Shown in pieces: positions 1 to 9,600 of a DNA stretch of 64,000 nucleotides. Position 1 is the first letter of the stretch; each line of letters starts with the position of its first letter. Source of the DNA: Symsagittifera roscoffensis (Eukaryota; Xenacoelomorpha; Acoela; Convolutidae); assembly GCF_963678635.1 (NCBI RefSeq), contig NC_087070.1, forward strand, positions 44,004,988 to 44,068,987. The letters are read 5' to 3'. The notes beneath the pieces are model-generated. The model saw only the letters and a list, made by a program, of their open reading frames with translations. It made no database searches and was not told the DNA's origin. Made by a program: the position numbers and the translations under genes.

Positions 1-2093
1 AAGGGACAATCCATTCTGAAGTGCCCCTCCTGGTTACAGAAAAAGCATCTTGCGCCTATCTTTATGATTAAGCCACTATAGTACTCGTGTTCCTCCATCT
101 GGCTCATGTCCTCCTCATCCGGTGCATATCCTAGACTCTTCATGCCTTGTTTGTATGTTGTGCAGTCAGCCACGTGGTGATCCGCCGACCCGCAGTTCGC
201 GCATGATCTGCGCTTGTCCATATCATCTCTAGGCTTGTACCATGACGAACTCTGGGGTTGACTTCCCCCTTGCGTGTTCCTGTTTTCTGAATATGAGTAT
301 TTCTTGGGTTTCATCAGCATGTATTCCCTTGATTTCTGTCTCATTTCTTCTGGGGTCGGTGCGCTATCTTTCGACAATGTGTAGTATGTCGCTAACATTG
401 TTCTTAAGTCATCACTTTTTACCCCATCAATGAACTTCAAGGCAATGCTAAAATTTCTTCTGTTTGTCGACTCCTCCGGGTCACTCCTTCTTCTCAAGCT
501 CTCGAGGTCATCTAGGAACCGATCAATTGACTCGTCGTCTCTCTGCCTTCTCTTTTCAAATCGCATCATCGCTTGGTGACCCTTCATGCCTGATCCAAAT
601 CGATTCAGCAATATTTCGAAGATTTTGTCCGCGGTATCGCGTTCTTCTTCTTTCTTTGCAACCACGCATTTCAATGCCGTGCCTTCCAGGTTGCTGAGTA
701 TGGCTGTGCATGCTTGCCTTTCATCATTTAAGTTATCTTGTTCTAGATGTAATCTCATCACTTCCACCCACGTGTCAATGCATCCATCTGAGTCGTCTTT
801 GAATTCTTTTGGCTTTTTGAAAGTTTTTCTTGATTTTCCGTCTCTCCTATCGCTCGAGTTAGTGTTCCTCGTGGCGAAGGCCTCTAGAGTCCTGTTCATC
901 ATCTCCCAAGTGCTTGCCCACGTCATGGCATCCGGACCTGCGTTGCTGCTAGCTGTTGAGTCCCCCGGACCACTCGTTGTGTTTGATGTCCCATTTTTCA
1001 TGATTGTTTTAGCAACCGTTGGTGCTATGCTTACCGCATCCCGGTTTAAAGGCAACGGTGTCGATTGCCGTTTGTTCCTCTGTGGTTCCACAAAGTCCAC
1101 TCTGGTGCCTTGCGTGCGATCCGCTGCCGGTCTTTCTTGTGAGGTAGAATTTCTCAAGATTGCATCCAACTTCGCCTGTATTGCACACGAACTTTCGGCC
1201 TGATTCCTGTTCATTGTGTCCATCCTCTTTTCTAGGCTACCTAATTGGCTGTTGACATCATCATATCGGTTTTTCAACTGTTGCATATCTCTTTTGATGT
1301 TCTTATCTCGTTCTTCATTGGTGGCATCTACCTTGTCCGACATCTGCTGGAGTCTCTCGTCGGTCGCCTTTGCCAGGTTAAAATAACTATCCAGATACTC
1401 GTGTTTGTTGTATTTCAACTCTTTCCTTATTAAGTCTCTATCTTCCTCACTGTACTTTAGTTTCTTGTCGATCTGGTTTAGTTTTGTCATCAGGTCGCCA
1501 AGCTCAAGAGTAGCTGTTTCATGATCAGCAGTTGTCCTGTTTTCGGCTGTCGCTCCTGTTCTGGCTTGTTCTTCCTTTAGGTCGGCTTCTGTCGCCTTCG
1601 CGCTCACTGTCCCAAATGTTCGTGCTTTTTCAGTTTTTGATTCTTCGGCCGTATTGTCCTTCGATTTCATTCCGACCATCATCGCCAACTTTTCTGTAAA
1701 AGATGTTTTCTTTACTTGAGAGTCGTCTTTCACCGTACCTCGGGTATTGCCTGTTGTGTCTTCCAACGCGTCTATCGGCGAAAACTCCACGGTTTTTGGA
1801 TTTTGATCTTCCATATGGGGCATCGGTGTGGATTCCGTAGTCTTCTTCTCCACTTCATCTACGCTCTGGTCTGGTGTCTCTAGATCGATTTCAATTGTGG
1901 GCTCCACCTGTTTGTCTTTAGCACCTTCTCGCGCCTTGTTCTCGGTACTACTCCTCGTGCTGACCATGCTAACTGAAAAGTTATCTTTTGTTTTGCTTGG
2001 GCCCATTGATGTCGTTCCGCGCAGCGACGAGTTATATTTCATGTTTGACCCACTTGACCTTTTTTCGAGCACCGGTACCCTACTCCGTCTCAT
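1..2093 (-). CDS. Gag (start of gag-pol) of element B, open to the left edge
   Basis: Structural nucleocapsid polyprotein of a Ty3/gypsy element. Reading the minus strand from the ATG at 2093-2091, I translated line by line without meeting a stop down to the window edge (about 697 codons). An in-frame TAA lies four codons upstream, so this ATG is the natural start. The N-terminal half is charged and low-complexity with a probable coiled coil. A capsid-like segment follows (about minus 840 to 330) that aligns closely with element A (both have GCIDTW, LEGTAL, NRFGSG and FEKRRQRD). Near the left edge come two CCHC zinc knuckles, CANCGSADHHVADC and CFFCNQEGHFRMDC, both CX2CX4HX4C. The frame is intact, so the element may be young. 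Pol should follow beyond position 1. Confidence 0.88.
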   Translation of the reverse strand, partial: MRRSRVPVLEKRSSGSNMKYNSSLRGTTSMGPSKTKDNFSVSMVSTRSSTENKAREGAKDKQVEPTIEIDLETPDQSVDEVEKKTTESTPMPHMEDQNPKTVEFSPIDALEDTTGNTRGTVKDDSQVKKTSFTEKLAMMVGMKSKDNTAEESKTEKARTFGTVSAKATEADLKEEQARTGATAENRTTADHETATLELGDLMTKLNQIDKKLKYSEEDRDLIRKELKYNKHEYLDSYFNLAKATDERLQQMSDKVDATNEERDKNIKRDMQQLKNRYDDVNSQLGSLEKRMDTMNRNQAESSCAIQAKLDAILRNSTSQERPAADRTQGTRVDFVEPQRNKRQSTPLPLNRDAVSIAPTVAKTIMKNGTSNTTSGPGDSTASSNAGPDAMTWASTWEMMNRTLEAFATRNTNSSDRRDGKSRKTFKKPKEFKDDSDGCIDTWVEVMRLHLEQDNLNDERQACTAILSNLEGTALKCVVAKKEEERDTADKIFEILLNRFGSGMKGHQAMMRFEKRRQRDDESIDRFLDDLESLRRRSDPEESTNRRNFSIALKFIDGVKSDDLRTMLATYYTLSKDSAPTPEEMRQKSREYMLMKPKKYSYSENRNTQGGSQPQSSSWYKPRDDMDKRRSCANCGSADHHVADCTTYKQGMKSLGYAPDEEDMSQMEEHEYYSGLIIKIGARCFFCNQEGHFRMDCP

Positions 2094-2632
2094 TATTTCT
2101 ATTTACAATTGCTCTTACTTACAATATAATTATATACACAATTCTATTCTACGAATAAAATCTTTTGTGAAAAAGAATTCTTAAAAGGAAATATACAACG
2201 TGATAAAAACCTTTCTTGAAACTTTCTTTATTTGTGGTCCCAACCGTACCGGGTTCCGACTAGTGTTGTTCTGTTTTAAATCTGTCTCAAACACTTATTG
2301 TAATTTTACTTCAATTTTTATACCGTCCTAAGACTTCCAGTTACTGTCCCTACTCTTCTTTGTACCGTCCCAGGTTTTTTTTTTCTTCTGTCCCAAGACT
2401 GTTCGTTACTGTCCCAGTACTTTCCGTCAGTGTCCCAAGACCCTTGTCCCAGGACCACTGTCCCAAGACTGTCCCAAGGTCAGTGTCCCAAGGCTAGTGT
2501 CCCAAAACCACTGTCCCAAGACTATTGTCCCAAGGCTAGTGTCCCAAGACTACTGTCCCAAGGCTAGTGTCCCAAGGCCAGTGTCCCAAGACCACTGTCC
2601 CAAGGCTAGTGTCCCAAGGCTAGTGTCCCAAG
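2094..2632 (-). other. Gag-proximal part of the leader of element B
   Basis: Untranslated stretch between the gag start codon of B (2093) and the point where element A is inserted. It is AT-rich up to about 2340 and then becomes a degenerate array of GTCCCAAG-containing units. No long open frame is seen. It continues on the far side of element A at 21049. Confidence 0.65.
2340..2632. repeat. GTCCCAAG minisatellite, left part
   Basis: Degenerate tandem units of roughly 14 bp built on GTCCCAAG followed by GCTAGT, ACCACT or ACTACT. Units are irregular at the left and regular near 2632. The array stops exactly at the LTR of element A and resumes after the other LTR at 21049, so it is one array split by the insertion. 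Confidence 0.85.
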
Positions 2633-3518
2633 TGTGCCATTCCGCCGGATGACACAGTATAACCTTCCCGCGACGGAAAAAAAAGTGACTAAAGGCCTTA
2701 CGAACAGAAAAGTGTTGCGACGGAGGGTCAGAATGTTCTGGAATTTTTATTTTTAAAATTTCGATTTGAAGGGGAACATTTCTGAGAAATAGAAAAAAGA
2801 CGGCCATTTTGAATAAAATAGAGAAAAATCAGAACGACGCCATATTTTGTGACGAACGGTTGTATCCGAGACGAGAAAATTACGGAGCCTCTTATCGTGG
2901 CAATAACACACGATAAGGACCTTAGTGACGGATATTTGTGGAGACGGAGGCTTCAGTGGGGGGAAGAGAAATACCACGGAACCCTCCCGGGACACGAAAT
3001 ATAGGAGATAAGAGTGTTGTCTCAAGAAAATCACGGGAGCGGAGGCTTGGTCCCCCAGAGACTGTTATATGTGAAGGGACTGTGTAAACTAGCCATAACA
3101 GTTGCTGTAATGTCCTAGATCTGAATTAAACACCGTTATTATTTAATATTTCAGAGCATGAGTAGATAGAGAAAGGAAAAGGTCAATCCATCTCCAATGG
3201 ATTTAATATAAAACTGTCACACAAAAACATATAGAAATAGGTGGTTCGAGCCGTGTTTTTAATGACAATCACGTAGTCTGAGGATCCGAGACTCAGCTAT
3301 GTGGTTGTGTTCGCATGCAAACGAAAGCTGATCAAAAGTCGTTTGACTGATGGCCTAAAAATAGTAACTTTTTACTTTGCCCTAGACAGACCAGAAAATC
3401 AACTGGCAAGGTCGAGACGGTGAAAAACGAGTGGAATTAAGGTAACTGACGCCTGCCAGTCGTCAATAGGTAATTTTTCTACGCTCCGTCGCTGTGTGAT
3501 ATTTGGGCGAATGTTACA
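2633..3518 (+). repeat. 5' LTR of element A
   Basis: An 886-bp copy identical in length to 20163-21048 (offset 17530) with one visible difference, A at 3473 against C at 21003. It begins TGTGCCATTCCGCC and ends GGGCGAATGTTACA, giving the expected TG...CA ends. It should carry the promoter and the R/U5 region; I could not place a TATA box or polyadenylation signal with confidence. Confidence 0.95.
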
Positions 3519-3530
3519 TAGACGTTTTTA

Positions 3531-3548
3531 TGGCGCTCCTGGGTGGGC
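3531..3548 (+). promoter_or_regulatory. Candidate primer-binding site of element A
   Basis: TGGCGCTCCTGGGTGGGC begins 12 nt after the LTR end. It starts with TGG, the complement of a tRNA CCA end. The first 15 nt recur next to the LTR end of element B (23017-23003, minus) although the surrounding sequence has diverged, which is the pattern expected of a functional priming site. I could not identify the matching tRNA. Confidence 0.65.
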
Positions 3549-5129
3549 CTGTTAAAGGCATGAAACCATCATGATCAGCAAGCGTTTCAGCGACGTACCC
3601 TCCGCTCCGGGCGTATGCCCGAGTTAGAGGCCTTAATGACCGTTTTCGTACTAGGGGGAAGGTGCGTACCCCTCCGTCTAGTACGATTTAGCTTTTTAAC
3701 TTAGTTAACACCGAAAATTCCGGGGGTCGGAGGGTTAGGTGGGAAATCTAGAGCCCGCTTGTCCTGAGGTCCCAGGACCAAAAACAATTAAAGAGAAAGC
3801 GTAAAACCAAACAAAAAATAGTGTATAACCAAGAAAAAGCCAAAAATAATTATTTAAAAACAAAAAAAGTACAAAAAACAGTAAAAAATCCAAAAAAGAC
3901 CAAAAACAGTAAAAAAACATAAAGTGACAGTTTATATGTTATTTCCGGACGAGATGTGATCTGACCTTCCTATTTGTTGTTGTTTCAGATTGATTTATAT
4001 CGTTTCTGATAGAGAGATTGTGTGTTTTGGTGAAGGGTTGGGTACCCTCCCTCGAGTGTAATTTGAGTGTTTAAGCACGTTAATGGTGATTTTGCCGGTG
4101 ACCGGAGGGTAGAGTGGCAGGCTGATCAACGTGTTCCACACTCAACAGGGACATCAAGGACAACATCCGCAACGACTGTTGGGTATCGTTGAAGCAATTT
4201 TAGTATCGTTCGGGTACTATTTCCTTAAAACTTAAGTGGTGGGGGGCACGATTGGCGCGGTCCGATTGTACCCTCCATCGATTACAAATTTCCGAGTTAA
4301 GGGTCTTAATTCGAATATTTTGGTGCAAAGGAGGGTATAGTACTATTTATTAACGACTATTTATAGATTATTGTCCTTACTATATATTACTTATCTCCTA
4401 TTTAGACCCAAGAAACACCCATTTTTTGTCGAAAATTACCAATTTTCGACCAAACTGTAGACCCCCAAATTTTCGGATATCCGAGCTTTTCCGATAGGCA
4501 AAAAGCTTTTATATAGAGAGTAGCCACGTAGTTCGATCCCCTTTATTAAAGAAACCGCGTGAGCAAAGATTCAGTAGAAGTTAGGAAAACGAGAATTTTT
4601 CGACCAAAATTTTGATAATTTTCTGTATTTTGTCAATCTGTTTTGGGGATCGATTTTTTGAGTTTTTAGAGTTAGAGCAATAAAATTTTTTGCGTTAGGA
4701 GCGTGCTAGCATAACGTGCTCGGTTACTAGAGAAATTTTTGGATAACCCTCCGAGTAGCTCCGTGGATAGAGCTAACGACTTAAGGTTTGGAAAAGGAAG
4801 GAATCGGAGGGTCCAAATTTGATAGTTTTTGGCCAAATTTTTGTTTCTAAACCAATTTTGGTCCGGTTTTTTGCATTATTCCAGTGCCGTACAGGGCTAC
4901 TACGCTCATTTCAAGTATTTTTAGGCACTTTCGACCGGAATTGCGAAAAAAGTCTTTCAGATCCTACACAGGTGGTGAAAAAGGCCATTTTGACGAACGC
5001 GTTTTTGGCGATTTCTCAAAGACTAGTTATCCGATCGGGATAATTTTGGTACCATAAGTCGACGTTTTTGACCACTTTTCCGAATCGCAACCGTTTTTGG
5101 GTTGATTATTTCGGAAAAGAAAAATTTTT

Positions 5130-5700
5130 TAGAATTTGTTGGTTCGGAGGGTCCAAGTAACGGGCAACCCTCCGAGCGGCAGAAAATTTTATCAAAACAT
5201 CTTTTTATTCAACTGGGAAGGTTGACCGTGTCAGCCAACCTAGTCTTAAGTCAGGTAGACCGCTTTCAGAGGCTTTACTGCGGTGATTTAACCCTTTTTC
5301 TTGATTTTAGGGGGAACCCTCCGAAGTGACCCTCCGGAGTCAGCTAAACCCTTTAGCAACCCTCCTTAGTGGAAAATTTCCACGAGATCACCCTAAGAAG
5401 TTGAAACAGCTCCCCCTAGAACCCTTAGCTTATTTTGACGCTTTTTGAAGCTAGTAGGAGAACCTTCCAAGTGAGATCAGAAAATTTGAAAATTTTGGAG
5501 GTACCCTCCGAAGTGACCCTCCGGAGCGTATTAAGCATCTTATTGACCCTCCTTAGTAAATTTAAGGGGACCCTCCGAAGTAACTTGGGTGATTAAGATA
5601 CCCTCCTAAGTAACTTGAGTGATTGAGGTACCCTCCGAGGTAACCCTCCGGAGTGTCTTAAACCTTCTAGCGACCCTCCTTGTAAGAGACTTGAGTAAAC
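5130..5700 (+). repeat. CCCTCCG-motif cluster in the leader of A
   Basis: The words ACCCTCCGAAGT, GACCCTCCGGAGT and ACCCTCCTTAGT recur more than ten times at irregular spacing. Several contain the inverted pair CTCCGGAG. Isolated copies occur further upstream (near 4060, 4270, 4750). The cluster looks like a degenerate array of short imperfect palindromes. Confidence 0.6.
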
Positions 5701-5890
5701 CTTCTGTGGCAATTTGGGAAACGGAAAATATCCATTTAATTAGGATCATATTAGGATATTAGGCGTGCTTATCAGGATCATAAGAATCCATTCTGACCCG
5801 GAAATTCGTGATCAACTTTGGATTCTATATTGGGTGTATTAGAGGGTTACCCGAACAAAATTTTTTTTTGATTGTGATTTTGGTTGAGTG

Positions 5891-6180
5891 GTTGCCTTGA
5901 GCTACTTAATAGGAAAGTTCGGGCAATCCGGGAACAAATAAAGGAAGACCTCGGTGGGTGTATTAAGCAAATACACACCCACTTGAGAAGAAGAATTGTT
6001 CCCTACTCTCGTGCACTTGGAGCAGTCCGAGTGTGGGAGAGCTTTTTCATAGATTTGACGAATTTTCGACCAAGAGGTTGCCTTGAGCTACTTAGTAGGA
6101 CAGCTCGGGCAATCGCAGGACACCTAAAAGAAGACCTCGGTGGGTGTATTAGGCAAATACACACCCACTTGAGAAGACTG
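5891..6180 (+). repeat. Duplicated ~100-nt hairpin segment upstream of gag
   Basis: Two copies (about 5889-5993 and 6075-6180) share the order TTGCCTTGAGCTACTTA, CTCGGGCAAT or TTCGGGCAAT, GAAGACCTCGGTGGGTGTA, then CAAATACACACCCACTTGAG. Within each copy GTGGGTGT can pair with ACACCCAC, giving an 8-bp stem with a short loop. Duplicated hairpins just before gag are reasonable candidates for genome dimerisation or packaging signals; this is inference. Confidence 0.6.
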
Positions 6181-6654
6181 TGTCCTGGGCTTCGTTCTTT
6201 CGGATCGTTCCGATTGGGGGAAGTCTTTTTCTTTAAGACTAAGTTTTATTTATCTATTTCTGAATCATCACTGCTTTTTATCGAAGATTGTTTAATTTTA
6301 ACAAAGCAGTGACTTGATAAATTGTGTGGCGATAAATTGATACTGACAAAAGGTCGCTGTCACCTGTAGGATATTCTTATCTGATTATCGATTGTGTTTT
6401 GTGTGTCGATTATATCTTGTGGAAACTTAGTGATACTGTTATACTATACAACCGGGTTGAGTTAGCATTATATCAATACTGGGTAGACCCTGTGTGTAAC
6501 TTTAGCTGAGTCACTAATTTAGTCGTGAGAGATCTAAGAGACATTTTGATACTGACGGAATCGAGTAGGCAGCGTTAAGTGATTTAACTAGATCTTGTTC
6601 GTGGTACGTTTGCATTGCCATCAAATTACGAATACTTTCATTTTGTACAAAACT

Positions 6655-9600
6655 ATGCAGCGCAGGGACTCGTTAGGATCGACTACTAAAATTCCCAGGC
6701 TAAGCAAGGGAAGCACGCGGAAATTTAGAACTAGGCGTAGCCAAACCTCGTTTAGCAGCGCTTCCGACGCGTTTGCTGAAGACGAATCGACTAAAGGTCA
6801 ACCTGATCTTTCAGTGATCGAAATGAGACTAAGGAGCGAGAAAAACCTTGATGGCAATCAAGGGCGGAGCGCCGAGGCCGAGCCTGCGAGCGAAACGCCG
6901 GTGGATCCCTTTGACGAAGGGGAGCGAACGCTCATTCGACCCGACTTTGAGCCAGACGGGGTCCTCGAACGAGAGGAAGTCGAGAGGACAGAGGAGACCT
7001 CGGAGCGTTCCGAGGTCGAACCTCGGGAGGAGGTGTTGTACAGGGGAATGTCCAAGTCAGAGACTAAGAGCTATAAATGGAGAAGGGAACCTTCACATCT
7101 GACAAGTGCACACTCATCCTTGGCCAAACAGAGTAACAACGCGATGATGTCGAGTATGAGTCCGGGTGAAGAGCAGACGTTCTCGAAGGCCAAGAAGAGT
7201 TGGAAGTCCTTGTACGACGAACGCATGGCGTCACTACCAACTGTAGGTTTGACTTCCAGTGATGGCTACCCGGAGATAACCCATCCGGATGTGAACTTCA
7301 CACCGTGCCCAAGGAACGACATGAGCAGGGAGGCGTCTTCTGCCTCGCCGACCAGGCCTATGTCAGATGGGATAACGATGGGAGCATCATCAACGTTCGA
7401 CAGACTGATGACGTCAATGCACAAGCAAAAGGGCGGTGCGTCATCAAGTACTAGGCTACCGCCGCAGCTGACCTCGTCTTCTCTGGGGCTAACCCCGCCA
7501 TTGGGGGCAGCTGGTGACATAAGTGATATGTTCGCTGGTGTGATGAATGGCCTGGATGAATTGAGGCGAGACATGACTAAGAGGATAGATCAAGTTGACG
7601 AGAGAGCTCACCATGGTCGAGAGAATTTGAAAGATGAGCTAACGCACGTGAAGTCGCAGGCGAGGTTTGATCAGGCTCGATTGATTCGTGACACCGATCA
7701 ATGCCTGGCCGAGAGCCTGGCACAGGCAAACAAAGAGTCAGAGGAAAGAGAGGCTAGGATGACAAGAGAGATCGAGCGATTGTTGAATGATCATGATAAT
7801 ACCTACGCCCAAACGATGACTGGCCTGGAAAGGAGGTTGGACGCCAAATCTGACTTGTTGATGCGGAAGCTTGACGCGATCCTGAATGGGAATAGTTGGC
7901 AGGAGCATTCCAACTCAAGGGAGCGCTCACGCCATGCGAATGTTGGAGATGGTACGGGCAACAGTGCCAGAGCCCAGCAAGGCTCGAGAACGAACTACGA
8001 ACATAGAAACAAGGAGCGGCCAAGGGCAGCCCCGCAGAGGCCTGGCTGGACAAATCCAGTCCCACCGGAGGCAGATGCCACCCCGGAGACAAGATTGCCA
8101 ACCGTGCCACAAGTCAGTTCAGTACCAGATCTGACTACAGTCTCACAAGACACAACGATGTATGCCTCGATGTTTGAGCCTCTGAACAGATCTCTTGAAA
8201 CATTCATCACCAAGCTCTCGAAGTCAACCGAGAGAGGAGAGAGGTCAAGAAGAACACTGAAAAAGCCAAAGTCATATAAAGACGAGTCGGACGGCTGCAT
8301 TGATACTTGGATAGAGGTGATGAAGTTACACTTTGAGGAAGAGAATCTCTCCAAGAAACAAGAGTGCAGCGCGCTGACGAGCAACTTGGAGGGTACTGCA
8401 CTAAATTGTGTAATGGCGAAAAGAGCCAATGAGAGGGATAGCGCTCGCAAGATATTCGACATCCTGCTGAATCGTTTCGGCTCTGGAGTACAAGGGCACC
8501 AGGCCATGGTGAAGTTCGAGAAGAGGCGTCAGAGAGATGAAGAATCAATAGATAAATTCTTGGACGACCTTGAATTGCTCAGGAGGAGGAGCAACCCGGA
8601 TGAGAGAATATCCGAACGAAACTTGGCGATCGCTTCGAAGTTCATGGATGGTGTAAGGAGTGAGGAGTTGAAGACGATGTTGGCCACTCACTTCACCCTG
8701 TCGCTTGACCAGGTACCCACGCCCGACGACTTGCGTATGAAGTCACGCGAGTATTTACTGATAAAACCGAGGGCGCAAAACCGTTACAGCAATTATGGCA
8801 ACTATAGCGGGACAAACACTGGTGCGAATTCCAGTTGGTACAAACCTCGCGATGACATGGACAAGAGGAGGTCGTGTGCGAATTGTGGTTCGATGGACCA
8901 TCACGTTTCTGCGTGTTCTGCATACAAACAGAACATGAAGGCCATAGGCTACTTTCTCGAGGACGCTGACGCGACCGACGAGGATCATGAAGAGTACGTG
9001 AGAGGGCTCATCATGAAATATGGTCCGAGGTGTTTCTTCTGTAATTTGGAGGGACACTTCAAGTCGGATTGTACTCAATTTTGGGACGCAGTAGCGGACG
9101 CGAAACATCCCCGCCACGAAGAGGCGCTTTCGGGTGTCAAGGCCAGTCGAGCACGTCTGATGAACGAGGCTGAATCTCGGAGAAAGGAAACGACACCGAG
9201 CACCTTTGCGACCAAAAAGGTTAAGACATGGCCTGACGAGGTGGTAGCCTCGAACCTCGAAGCAGAGTCGTCTAGTCCACTCAAGGTGGATTACGGCCTG
9301 GCGGCAAGGACAGCGCTGCAGAATGTCAAACAGGACCTTGCCACGAAAGAAGTGGAGCAATGGGTAAGGTCGGAGCTGGAGAGCACAGATCTTCGGGAAA
9401 GTCTTAATGTCCTGAGTAAGACGACAAGAGCAGAAGATGAAAAAGAGCCCAAGAAACAGGGACTAAAACTGAACGTTATATCTGGCAAGACTTTCGGCAT
9501 GACGAAGGCAGGGACCAAAATAATGTCTATCATCTCAGTCGCAGGGCACCAGGTGGTCAAGAACCTGAGCGAGCCATCCGAGATTACACTGGTCCACCTG

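Larger units (their letters stand above)
3549..6654 (+). other. Long 5' leader of element A
   Basis: About 3.1 kb between the primer-binding site and the gag-pol ATG, without a convincing gene. It contains many short CCCTCCG-type motifs (mainly 5130-5700) and a duplicated hairpin segment (5891-6180). Frames of up to 142 codons occur, but they start at TTG or are repetitive and look incidental. Such a leader would normally hold the packaging and dimerisation signals and possibly an internal ribosome entry site; none is proven here. Confidence 0.6.

Noticed and set aside
5884-6312. 142-codon protein with internal duplication in the leader of A
   Set aside because: Starts with TTG; its repeats come from the duplicated hairpin DNA and it lies in untranslated leader.
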